Positions 1 to 9,965 of a stretch of 64,000 nt of DNA are shown here, one piece after another. The stretch covers positions 124,001 through 188,000 of the forward strand of contig NC_063012.1 in assembly GCF_020509005.1 (NCBI RefSeq). Direction: 5' to 3'. Each line of letters begins with the position of its first letter. Positions within the stretch are counted from its first letter, which is position 1. The DNA is from Fulvia fulva (taxonomy: Eukaryota > Ascomycota > Dothideomycetes > Mycosphaerellales > Mycosphaerellaceae). The position numbers and the translations under genes are program-made. The notes beneath the pieces are model-generated. The model made no database searches and had not been told where the DNA came from. It worked only from the letters and a program-made list of their open reading frames with translations.

Positions 1-950
1 TCAAACTATCGTCTCTTTCTGTGTCCGTGCTGCTCGTTCGTGCCTTCTCACGATGATGCTAAGCAGGCTCTGTGCCATGTGGTCGGGATGTCTCCCGACA
101 TCTGGGCGGTGTGCTTTCCCGTCTCATTCTCTTCTTCCATCGGCGATCTCCACGACTCTTTGCTTGTCCATCGATCCATTGCTATGGCTTGACTGCGAAT
201 CACGCCAGGGCATCTCAACACAATGAAGACGTATCGTTCACGCGACGGCCGCGAGCTCGCCTGGTCTGGCCCCTTCCGCGGATCTGGGCGGCCCACAACA
301 TTGGACTTTGTTTGCGCGAGCACGGCAAGCACGACATGACGCTCTGGTGGCATCGTCTCAACATGCACAATCTTTTCTGAACGATCAGGTCGCTGACGAG
401 ATCGGACGACAAAGGATCTATAGCAGGCTTAGCAGCAACATACCGATGAGCACGTGGACAGCCTGGTTCCCTTGACCAGATTCCAAAGTCACTTCACTTC
501 CCTCGCGCCGCCATCGCAGCCCCACTTTCTCGGGCTACCACCGATCTGTCGGCATCTATGTTACGGCCCTGCAGGAAGGCTTGGTAATTGATCTCTCACC
601 TGTTTACTCACTCATCTGCAAACGCCAACGACCTTCTTTCGTCCTCTCAGACAGCGTCTCACGCCCGCGCGACACAGCCTGCACCGCGCACAAAGCCACG
701 GCCATCCAAGGCAACACTTCCCGCCCGTCGGCACTGCATGTGCCTGCGTGCCCCTTTGCGACATCCACTGCGCTGCACCCAACCATTTGCCTTGTCCTCA
801 AGGCAGCACCTCCACTCGCGATTGCCCTTTCGACTCATACCGCAACGTAGCCTCAACCGACGACACATATACACCCCACCTCCTCCGCTTGACCACAACG
901 TCAAACTATCTGGACTCATAGACTACGAAGCCCCGCCGATACCACTCACA
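1..950. other. 5' edge, no supported gene
   Basis: Short overlapping open frames on both strands show no recognisable domain. The part just before position 951 is probably promoter and 5' leader of the NMN adenylyltransferase gene. A frame open from about 588 runs into that gene but begins with TTG and is low-complexity, so I do not count it as coding. Confidence 0.6.
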
Positions 951-1834
951 ATGGCCGACGACATCAGAGGCGACATGACTCTGGACGAATACGAGTTCCC
1001 CAACAGCCGTCTGCGACACCGAATCTACGATGCCGAGCGGACACCGCTCGTGCTCATCGCTTGCGGTTCCTTTTCGCCCATCACCTTCCTCCACCTGCGC
1101 ATGTTCGAAATGGCGGCCGATTATGCCCGCTTCAACACAAAGTTCGAGGTAGTTGGTGCGTATCTGTCTTGTGTAGGCGACGCGTATAAGAAGACGGGTC
1201 TCGTGAAGGCAGAGCACAGGATCAACATGTGTACATTGGCAGTGCAGCAGAGCAGCTGGATCAGTGTTGACCCATGGGAGGCGCTTCACTCAGAGTATCT
1301 GGAGACTGCGAAGGTGTTGGACCACTTTGATCATGAGATCAATGAGGTTATGGGAGGTATCGATACACCGGTCGAAAAAAAGAAAGCCAGAATCGCGCTG
1401 CTGGCAGGTGCAGACTTGATTCAGACGTTCAGCACGCCAGGCGTCTGGTCGCCGCCTGACATTGATTACATCCTGAGGAACTATGGCGCATTCATTGTTG
1501 AGGTAGGTCACCAAGAACACTGCTCTGAGGCGCAACTGTGCTGACATTTGAACAGCGGTCCGGCACAGACATCGATGAAGCTCTCGCAACCCTACAGCAG
1601 TGGAAGGACAACATCTGGGTCATCCAACAACTAGTCCAGAACGACATATCGTCCACCAAGATCCGACTGTTCCGCAGGAGAGACATGTCGATCCGCTACC
1701 TGGTGCCAGAACAAGTCGTCAACTACATCGAGGCTCACGGTCTGTACGATGAAGATGGCGCTGCAAGTACTGGCAGTGGCAGCGGCAAGCAACCAGGCGA
1801 GAGCTCTGGCGTAGCTAGCTCAAGCAAGGGTTGA
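951..1834 (+). CDS. NMA1: Nicotinamide mononucleotide adenylyltransferase
   Basis: This enzyme joins NMN (or nicotinate mononucleotide) and ATP to make NAD, the last step of both de novo and salvage synthesis. Two exons, 951-1502 and 1556-1834, with a 53-bp GT..AG intron between them, give 276 residues, in line with fungal homologues. The nucleotidyltransferase nucleotide-binding motif appears as GSFSPITFLHLRMFE near residue 42, followed by LVKAEHRINMC. The C-terminal ATP-binding motif SSTKIR follows in exon 2, before RYLVPEQVVNYIEAHGLY. ATG 951 is chosen because the conserved region begins soon after it and the upstream in-frame sequence has no ATG. The tail after the catalytic domain is Gly/Ser-rich. 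Nma1 and Nma2 type paralogues cannot be told apart here. Confidence 0.93.
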
Positions 1835-2350
1835 TCATCGCCTCCAGACGACTGTGTCTTGAGCACAATGCGATTGTGCAATGAGCGATGAAGCGGGTGT
1901 TATGGAGTTGGAGGCAGCGCACGCTTACGAATCAATGATGATACACCAGATGCTGTACAAAAGGGTACATGAGGCTCTCTACAGAAGGCCTAGCTTATCG
2001 TACCGAGTCGCTATGATAATGCTTGAAACCATGTTAATCGCTTTCTTCACGCATGCTGCACCATCAAGGTCATGGAAAGCTTCATTGCATATGGCAGCTC
2101 TTCGACTTCACTTCACTTCACACTTCGGTCTGGACTTCACCTTTACGACATGACGTTCGATACCTCTGCCGTCTACACGGGATATTTGAAATATCCTGAC
2201 AGTGCTCTACGTCAAGCATCTGCTGCTGATGGAAAGGCCGATCGAGGGGTCTTTCCACCAGTGCGGGGTTCAACGTCGTCACCAAACAAAATGCAACAAG
2301 CATTGAAGAACATCTACTAAGCTCTCCGTCACCTCTTGCATACAACACAT
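1835..2350. other. Intergenic region
   Basis: Nothing is recognised beyond probable 3' and 5' untranslated sequence of the flanking genes. A short CTTCA-rich stretch lies near 2100-2130. Confidence 0.6.
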
Positions 2351-3415
2351 ATGCTCTCAGCACTTCGACGAACCACTCTAATCACAAGACAACTCACAAG
2401 ACCACCCACACCAACCAGACCATCCTCCACCGCCACCACCGCCACAATGACCGACACCAGCAAATACAAATTCAACCACACCATGCTCCGCGTGAAAGAC
2501 CCCGTCGCGTCCGTCAAATTCTACCAACACCTGGGCATGTCCCAAGTCAACAAATTCTCCTTCCCCGACAACAAATTCGACCTCTACTTCCTCGCCCACG
2601 ACTCGCCCAAGTCCGCCTCGCACGGCAACCACTGGACGGACCGCGAGGGAATCATCGAGCTGACGCACAACTACGGCACCGAAAATGATCCCAATTTCAC
2701 AGTCGCCAACGGCAACAAGGAGCCTGGCAAAGGGTTCGGACATGTCTGCGTTAGTGTGGACAACATTCAAGCCGCGTGTCAACGTCTTGAGGACGCTGGC
2801 TACAGATTCCAGAAAAAACTCAAGGACGGCCGGATGCACCACATCGCCTTCGCGCTCGATCCAGATGACTACTGGGTCGAGATCATCGCGCAGAACCCCG
2901 TCGACAAAACTGAAGACGTCAAGTCGACGGATCTTCAGACATACCGCATGAACCACACGATGATCCGCGTCAAAGATAAAGACATCAGCCTCAAATTCTA
3001 CCAAGACGTCCTGGGCATGACGCTCCACCGCACCTCAGAAGCAAAAGAAGCCGGCTTCAACCTCTACTTCCTCGGGTACGGGCCCGCCCCCTCCTCGGAC
3101 GACACCTCCAACGGCGTCAACCCTACCGCATCCCGGGAAGGGCTCCTCGAACTTACTTGGAACTACGGGACCGAGAAAGAGTCCGGACGGGTGTACCATG
3201 ATGGAAACGCTGAGCCGCAGGGGTTCGGACATATTTGTGTGTCTGTTGATGATTTGGAGAAGGCGTGTGAGCGGTTTGAACAGCAAGGAGTGCAGTGGAA
3301 GAAGAGGTTGACGGAGGGTCGGATGAAGAATGTGGCGTTTGTGTTGGATCCGGATGGGTATTGGATTGAGGTTATTCAGAATGAGAGGTATAAGGAGGCG
3401 CCGGGGAAGTATTAG
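2351..3415 (+). CDS. GLO1: Two-domain glyoxalase I (lactoylglutathione lyase)
   Basis: Glyoxalase I isomerises the hemithioacetal of methylglyoxal and glutathione to S-lactoylglutathione, so it detoxifies a glycolytic by-product. The single-exon frame of 354 residues carries two tandem VOC/glyoxalase domains, as in yeast Glo1. The first starts at about FNHTMLRVKDPVASVKFYQ and the second at MNHTMIRVKDKDISLKFYQ. Both keep the ELTxNYGTE and GFGHxCVSVD blocks that carry metal-site residues. There are two in-frame ATGs, 2351 and 2447. The 32 residues between them are rich in Arg, Ser and Thr and have no acidic residue, like a mitochondrial presequence. Starting at 2447 would give the usual cytosolic enzyme of 322 residues. 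It converges on the 3-phosphoglycerate dehydrogenase gene. Confidence 0.93.
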   Translation: MLSALRRTTLITRQLTRPPTPTRPSSTATTATMTDTSKYKFNHTMLRVKDPVASVKFYQHLGMSQVNKFSFPDNKFDLYFLAHDSPKSASHGNHWTDREGIIELTHNYGTENDPNFTVANGNKEPGKGFGHVCVSVDNIQAACQRLEDAGYRFQKKLKDGRMHHIAFALDPDDYWVEIIAQNPVDKTEDVKSTDLQTYRMNHTMIRVKDKDISLKFYQDVLGMTLHRTSEAKEAGFNLYFLGYGPAPSSDDTSNGVNPTASREGLLELTWNYGTEKESGRVYHDGNAEPQGFGHICVSVDDLEKACERFEQQGVQWKKRLTEGRMKNVAFVLDPDGYWIEVIQNERYKEAPGKY

Positions 3416-3665
3416 ACGTGGTTTGGGAGGATGGTATCTGAAGGTAAAGGCTCGAGGAACTAGCTCTTTCAGAAAGGACAAGAAGCAATAAGATAGCGGT
3501 CCAATTCCACCTGTAGATTTTTGAATCTATCCGCTATACCACAAGGCCGTCTGTCTGTACCGTGTTGAATCCTCATCCTCTCCCATTGACCAACTCGCCC
3601 AAAACGCCGCCAATACCATACCATACCAACCCATCCCCATTCCCCTGCCCAACTCACCGTCACCC

Positions 3666-5518
3666 TCACTTCTGTAAAGCAACAACACTAGCCTCCAGCA
3701 CTCCCTCCTCCCCCAGAATATCCTTCCTCACGCTCGCATCAATATCCCTATCAATGCCCAGTATCATGAGCGCCTCATTCTCCTTCCCATTAGCCTCGCC
3801 ATCGGAAGACCCGTCCCTCCCCTTGATCCCCTCATCAATAGGCGCCACGCTCATGAATCGGATGTTGACACCAGCTTTTCCTAGTCGTCCACCCACAGTT
3901 CCGATCTTGCCGGGCTCGTCGTAGTTCCGACAGATCAGGAGTGTACCCTCGGGGACGAAAGAGGTGCTGAAGCGGCCCAGGCGGGAGATGTAGGGCGTGT
4001 TACTCGAGACGAAGCCGGAGATGACTTGGTCTTCGAGTTCCTTCACGCGACCCGTAGAAGTTCTAACGGGTTCAGGGCGTCTCTCATCGCCGCCGGCGCC
4101 ACGGCGCGCAGAAGGAGATCGAGGATCGAGGCGCGCGCGGAGCGTGACGGAGGCGGAGTAGCCTTCCTGCTCGACTTTCTCGCGCGAGCGGGATTCGTTG
4201 ATGAGGATTCCGCGTTCCTTGGCGATGAGCTCGGCGTTGACGATGTTGATGTTTGTATCTGCCGAGTCCGTGATGGGCGAGACGAGGCCCTTGATGAGGG
4301 CCGCGAAGAGAGGTTTCGTCGTCTTCGTCTCCGCGAGGGAGCCCTCGTAGACGAGGTCGAAAGTGGTACGGACGCGGCGAGCGATGTTGTCAGGGCCGAA
4401 GTGCTGAGTGTAGAGACTCCCCATGCGTTCGAGGAGAGTGACGAAGGGACGCAGGGTGCGGTACTCCTCTGCCATGATGATAGGGGCGTTGACGGCGCTG
4501 CGGGGGAGCTGGCCTTGGAGGATGAGGAGGACTTGTTCGCAGACGTCTATCGAGACGTTCTCTTGCGCTTCGACTGTGGAGGCGCCCAAGTGGGGTGTTG
4601 CAACGACTTTGGGGTGGCGGATGAGTTTGCTGGCGAAGTCGTCTTCTTTGGGTGGTTCTGCTGTGAAGACGTCGAGACCTGCGCCGCCGATCTTGCCGGT
4701 TTCGAGGGCTTCGAGGAGGGATTGTTCGTCGATTATGCCGCCGCGTGCGACGTTCAGGACGCGGGCGGTGGGTTTCATTTTGGAGAGCTCGGAGAGGCCG
4801 ATCATGCCCTTTGTAGATGCGATCATGGGAGTGTGGATCGTGAGGAAGTCGGCTTGCTCGAACAGCTCGTCCATGGAAGAAGCTAGCTCAACATTGGCTG
4901 CTTCGGCAAGCTTGACGTTGGCATATGGGTCGTATCCCAGGAGGTTCATACCCAGTCCACCCGCAGCACGAGCAACGGTAAGACCGACTACGAATGGTCA
5001 GTCAAGATATCTTGCCTTCAAGCATGTCAACACACACCTTTGCCAAGACCGATGATGGCCAGAGTCTTGCCCTTGACTTCAACACCAGTCAACTTGCTCC
5101 TCTCCCACTTGCCCGACTTGATGCTGACAGATGCCTCTCCGATATTTCTGGCGACTGCCATGAGCAGAGCAATGGTATGCTCGGCAGCGGCATTGATGTT
5201 TCCCTGCGGACTGTTCACAACAATTACACCATGCTTCGTGGCTGCGTCAAGATCGACATTGTCGACACCGACACCTGCTCGGGCAACGACTTTCAGCTTC
5301 TTTCCAGCCGCAATCAGCTGAGCGTTGACCTTGGTCTCAGAGCGAACGACGAGTGCCTCGTAGTCTCCAATGATCTCCAGTAGCTGCTCCGGTGAGAGAC
5401 CCTTCTTCTCGTGAACGTCCAACGAAGCTTGCAGCAGCTTGAGGCCATCTGGCGATACCTTCTCAGGTATGAGCACCTTTGGCCGCGAGCCGCCGTTGAC
5501 TACAACGTCTTGAGGCAT
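3666..5518 (-). CDS. SER3: D-3-phosphoglycerate dehydrogenase
   Basis: This enzyme oxidises 3-phosphoglycerate with NAD, the first committed step of serine synthesis. Exon 1 is 5518-5038 and exon 2 is 4987-3666, separated by a 50-bp intron, giving 600 residues. The splice restores the Rossmann motif IIGLGKVGLTVAR across the junction. Substrate- and NAD-binding blocks follow: ARAGVGVDNVDLDAA, NVARGGIIDE and TPHLGAST. An intervening ASB-type domain and a C-terminal ACT domain (TLLICRNYDEPGKIG) indicate the long, allosterically regulated form; by family knowledge the ACT domain binds serine. An insert rich in Arg, Gly and Ser at about 4050-4130 lies between the ASB and ACT regions. The start ATG at 5518 directly precedes the conserved N-terminus. 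Yeast has paralogues SER3 and SER33; the symbol marks the family. Confidence 0.93.
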
Positions 5519-5874
5519 GGTCGTCGAGTACCTCGGTACAGACTTGGTATGCTGAATGGGGATGAGCGCGTATGTCAGTGGGTGCCAAGTCGAGGTCTTG
5601 TCGTGTCGGTGAATGTTTCCCGGTACTCGAGAGCCCCCCAAAAATATTCAAGTGCTCTGCCGCAGTCGGACGCGAAAGCACGGCAGGCGGTCCAATCCTG
5701 CCTGCTGCTGATGCGCCTCATCCAGGTGCCTCGAACTCTCATCATCCCCGCGTCTCAGGACCCCACCCCCACCTTGTACGTAGCTGACGGAGAGCTGCGT
5801 GGCTGCATGCACATCATGTCCACTACTGATCACGACTCGACATGCATCTGCAGTGCGAGATCTCTGCAGACGTC

Positions 5875-6444
5875 TCAGAAGACAGCGGTGCAGCCTTCCA
5901 CTGGCATCTCAAAGCCCACTTTCTGAAAGTCGCTGATGATCGCAGCTGCCAGCGCTTCCACTTTGTTACGCTGTAGCTTCAATACATTGGCAGCAATCGC
6001 ACTGGTGCCAGTCTTGTTAGACATGATCGATGCACCATCACCATCGTGCGGCCACGTCTGCTGCGTGCCGTCTGCACTTTCTGCCGTGATACTCTTTTGG
6101 AAGCCAGTTCGACGTGGTGGGACACCGCCTTCGAGGACCAGCAGAACTTGATTTTGGAGCTTCCTCATGATGGTGTTGCTTGTGTCCGATTCGATGATTA
6201 GGATGTGCAAAGAGCCTGTTGTTCCGTTGTCCTCGCGGATTTCGCCGTCAAAACGAGGATCCTGGTGCTCGTGCTCCTGCCAGGTCATAGCGGCTACGGC
6301 GGCCTGCTTCCTCAAGCCGTTGATGTTTGCTGGTTGGCTATGGGCCAGCAAGGTGCCATTTGGTGTCATGACATACCACTGCTTGCATAGACGACCATCT
6401 CGATTGTGCGAGAGCAGGGCAGTGAGGGCTTTGACGTTCAACAT
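5875..6444 (-). CDS. Roadblock/LC7 protein resembling Ragulator subunit LAMTOR2
   Basis: The single-exon protein has 189 residues. Its N-terminus (LNVKALTALLSHNRDG, then a short strand and TPNGTLLAHS) resembles the start of the Roadblock/LC7 domain of LAMTOR2 (p14). That protein is part of the Ragulator complex that tethers Rag GTPases and TORC1 to the lysosome or vacuole. The frame is longer than the roughly 125-residue animal protein, because of a polar insert between about residues 60 and 150. It ends with a Roadblock-like final segment (KVEALAAAIISDF). It is divergent from the FMP52-like gene, with 468 bp between starts. Family assignment rests on motif resemblance, and the role in TORC1 signalling is inferred. 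Confidence 0.65.
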   Translation of the reverse strand: MLNVKALTALLSHNRDGRLCKQWYVMTPNGTLLAHSQPANINGLRKQAAVAAMTWQEHEHQDPRFDGEIREDNGTTGSLHILIIESDTSNTIMRKLQNQVLLVLEGGVPPRRTGFQKSITAESADGTQQTWPHDGDGASIMSNKTGTSAIAANVLKLQRNKVEALAAAIISDFQKVGFEMPVEGCTAVF

Positions 6445-6912
6445 CGCGTCGGAAGTTCAATTATCGGATTTGAAACGAGTATTGCCTATTCTCGTGGCCT
6501 CTCGACTGTTTCTTTCCGCTTTGAATAGTCCTGAGGTCTTCAAGGTACACTGTATAGTGCAGGTGGTGTTGGTGTGGTGTTACCTTAGGGATGGTGGCTG
6601 GAGATTCGACAACTTCTCTTCTCTTCCTGCACTGTTCGAGTCCTGTGTCCCTGCGTCCTCGCCTTCGACCATGTCTTTCGAATAGTGGGACGATGTTGAA
6701 GGGTATGGCTGGAATCTTTGTCGTCCAGAGGCGCACTCGAGCCCAATTCGTGGTCCTGTTCGATATAGAAACGTGACCAATAGGGACCAATACCGTGGAC
6801 AAGGAGGCCGCCTGTGATGACGAAAGGCAGACCCAAGATCTGCCATCATCCCTCACCTTGAATCCTTCACCACAACACAAGGAACTTTGCAAGGCATCGA
6901 CGAATTGCAAGC
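6445..6912. promoter_or_regulatory. Shared intergenic region of two divergent genes
   Basis: The LAMTOR2-like gene starts leftwards at 6444 and the FMP52-like gene rightwards at 6913. Promoters of both must lie in these 468 bp. I recognise no specific binding site. Confidence 0.5.
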
Positions 6913-7666
6913 ATGGCCACGGTAGCATTGGTCGGAGCGACAGGCTTGGTGGTTGGTCGCATCGACCTCCTCTCGCAACACGAGACATGAAGCTGAGCAA
7001 TGGACACAGGGAGGAAACATCTTCGCCACCCTCCAGAACCTCGACAAAGTCAACAAGCTCTACACCTTCTCGCGCAAAGAGCTCGCAACCGACGCGAAAG
7101 TAACACCAATCGTCTCGCAAGACAGCACAACATGGCCGACGCAGTTCCCGCCCGGCAGCGACATCTTCTTCTCAGCACTAGGCACAACACGAGCGAAAGC
7201 CGGCGGCTTTGAAAACCAAGTCAAACTCGACCGCGACTTCAACATCGAGCTCGCCAAAGCCGCCAGAGCAGCAGGGTCGAAGGTCTACGTCCTCATCTCC
7301 TCCTCGGGCGCCAGCAGCTCCAGCCCCCTCGGATACCCAAAGATGAAAGGCGAGCTGGAAGACGCCGTGAGCGCTATGGACTTCGAGCACGTCGTTCTCG
7401 TGCGCCCTGGCCTGATCGCAGGTACAAGAGAAGAGGCGCGGTCGGGACTTAATGGGACGGCGGAGCTTGGGCTGAGGAAGTTTGCCGGGTTGTTGGGGAG
7501 TATAAGTAATGGGTTGAAGGACTTTTGGGCGCAGGATGCGGATGTGATTGCGAAGGCTGCTGTGCATGCGGGGCTTGATGCGCTGAATGGGGGGCAGAAG
7601 GAGAAGGTCAGGGTGTTGGGACAGGCGGAGATTGTGAGGTTGGGGAGGACTGAGTGGAAGGCTTGA
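6913..7666 (+). CDS. FMP52: FMP52-like NAD(P)-binding protein, mitochondrial outer membrane
   Basis: Exon 1 is only 39 nt (6913-6951). After a 58-bp intron, exon 2 runs 7010-7666, for 231 residues in all. The splice yields the Rossmann signature VALVGATGLVGGNIF, which is split in the genome. Downstream come FFSALGTTRAKAGG and the segment KVYVLISSSGASSSSPLGY with YPKMKGELE, the SDR-like Tyr-x3-Lys arrangement of the FMP52/HTATIP2 family. Yeast Fmp52 localises to the mitochondrial outer membrane and its reaction is unknown, so no substrate is assigned. Length and order of motifs match fungal Fmp52 proteins. Confidence 0.85.
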
Positions 7667-7961
7667 TCGTGGTGGGAGAGTTTTGATACCCGGGCGTGTG
7701 TGCCTATGTGTAAGTGTAAGGTGAGGAAGTGTTGTATGATGCGCTGAGTCAGTATGAAGATACATCAATTGTGTTGGATAATCGTGCATTCAGGTGTAGA
7801 TGCTCGATGATGGCGGTCGAACGCGGGCTTCTCCAATGCGCTTTCCTCCTCTGTTTGCCTCCAACAACAAATCCAAAACATCCCACCTCAACTCACCTTC
7901 ACCCTCCATCGCATGTCCTTCCCAATCTCCTCTACCTCATTCACAACCACACTCGCTCACA

Positions 7962-9965
7962 ATGCAGCTCCTCCCCCTCCTCTTCACAACCCTCACCACT
8001 GCCGAATACCTCCTCCAGTCCAACTTCACCGGTCCATCTTTCCTCGACAACTTCGACTTCTACACCAGCTGGGACCCGACATTCGGCTACGTCCACTACG
8101 TCGACCGCGCCACTGCTGAGCAGTATGGCATGATCAATGTCAGCGTCGCTGGTGGGCCTGCTATCTTCGGCGCGGAGCATACTCAGGTGCTGGATCCGTA
8201 GGCCGCCGCCTCTCGAACTTGGGGAGATGGAAGCTGACGTTGGCAGTGATGCGAATCTTGGACGCTTGAGCTTGAGGCTTTCGACGAAGCAGAGTTGGAC
8301 CCAGGGGCTGTTCGTCGCGGATATTGCTCATATGCCAGGGACAGCTTGTGGACTGTGGCCGGCGTTTTGGTCGCTTGGGACTGGCGCCGATCCTTGGCCG
8401 GCTTATGGTATGCACTGGCACTGTCTTCTTGGAAGCGTACACTCGGAGCTGACGGACTTGCAGGAGAGGTGGATATCATCGAGTACCCCAACCTGGCGTC
8501 GAATAATCTCATGGCACTTCACACGAAGGAGGGATGCAGCGTGGCTGGTGCTGATCAGACTGGTGAGCTTGCCTGGGAGCTGTGCATCAAGAGGAGTCCC
8601 ACTAACACGCCATGTTCACAGGTACCGTCCTCACGAACGACTGTGGCGTAAGCTACGCCTCCTGATGAACGATGCTTCCACCTACTAACACCACCCAGAA
8701 AGACCTTGGCTTCGCGGGCTGCTACAGCTCACCCACCAAACCAAACAACGCAGGCACCGACTTCAACGCTGATGGCGGCGGTGTCTATGCTATGGAATGG
8801 ACCTCTGCAGCCATCAAGATTTGGTTCTTCCCTCGCGAACAGATTCCTGCCAGCCTAAAAGGTCCCATACCACCCGACCCAACGACATTCGGCACTCCAG
8901 ATGCAAACTTTGCGGGCGGCTGCGATATTGACAAGTTCTTCTTCAATCATTCTTTGATCTTCAATATTGAGTTCTGTGGGAGCTGGGCAGGGCCTACTTT
9001 TGTGGTGAGTGCCACGATCAATCTTCGCCGAGCCACGGACTGATCATGAACAGGACGACGGCTGTCCAGCACTTGACCCGACCAATCAATGGCGCTCGTG
9101 CAACATCTACGCTGCTACCAATCCGCAAGCATACACGGAAGCATACTGGGCTGTGAACTATCTTGAGGTCTTCACCTCTGCACCAGGGTCGCCATCTCCA
9201 ACTTCGAGCTTCTTGTCTACGGTCACACCCGCTGCCAGCAGTACTTCAGTGACCGACAGTGGCGCACTGGGTGCACCAACGACACCAACGCAGAGTCTTT
9301 GGCCACCGACGAGCATCACCACCAGTAGCACGTCGACTTCAAGTCCACCATCTTCATCGACTGAACCACCGCCATCTTCGTCGACTTCATCCTCGTCATC
9401 TTCTTCGACACCATCACCGGATCCCACGACGTCGACTTCGAGTATCTCTACCTCCTCACCAAGTTCTCCATCGCCATCGACCACGCTACTCTCGTCTTCA
9501 ATCTCATCTTCGAGCACCTTAACAACTTCAACTACGGCCGCGAGCTCCAGCCCGACGACTTCGCAGCAGCCGCCAACGCCATCGTCGACCGCACCACAGG
9601 TTATTACGATCCGCACCACCACGATCGTGTCTGTTCCAGCAGCACCACCGTCTACCGGAACGGATATCATCACAATTCACACCACCACAACCGTACACGT
9701 TCCGGCATCATCACCGTCCCATCACAAGAGAGCGCCTACAGGCCCACCTCCTGGCAATGACATCGGTCCGCTACTGCGCCCTTCGCACGCCACCAAACGC
9801 TTCGATCCGGAAGATCCTGACGAGACACGAATCCCGGTCAGCTGGACATTCGAGTGCTGCTTCGAGTACGCATCCCTCCCGACAGGGAAGGGCAGTGCGT
9901 CCAAGAAGTCGTCTGATGATGATGAGCACGCCTTCCCAACGGCACATTCGAAGGCGATGTCGTGA
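7962..9965 (+). CDS. Secreted GH16 endo-beta-1,3(4)-glucanase with Ser/Thr-rich tail
   Basis: Six exons: 7962-8197, 8247-8407, 8464-8562, 8622-8647 (26 nt), 8699-9004 and 9054-9965. The introns are 49-59 bp, two with textbook CTAAC branch sites. The 579-residue product begins with a short signal peptide and a GH16 catalytic domain. Recognisable blocks are FDFYTSWDPTFGYVHYVD, GLFVADIAHMPG and GLWPAFWSLG. The active-site motif GEVDIIE places the nucleophile at Glu134 and the acid/base at Glu139. GH16 enzymes of this type cleave mixed-linkage or beta-1,3-glucans in cell walls. After about residue 320 a long Ser/Thr/Pro-rich stretch, probably O-glycosylated, is followed by a charged tail. I see no clear hydrophobic GPI-anchor signal at the C-terminus. 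Confidence 0.92.

Noticed and set aside
588..950. N-terminal extension of the NMN adenylyltransferase frame
   Set aside because: It begins at TTG, is low-complexity, and the family N-terminus fits ATG 951.
3491..3556. tRNA-like stretch on the minus strand with an A-box-like TGGTATAGCGGA
   Set aside because: No acceptable B box follows at the right distance, the anticodon arm has a wrong loop size and the acceptor ends do not pair.
4026..4886. 286-codon frame antisense to phosphoglycerate dehydrogenase
   Set aside because: Shadow of the real gene; composition mirrors its codons.
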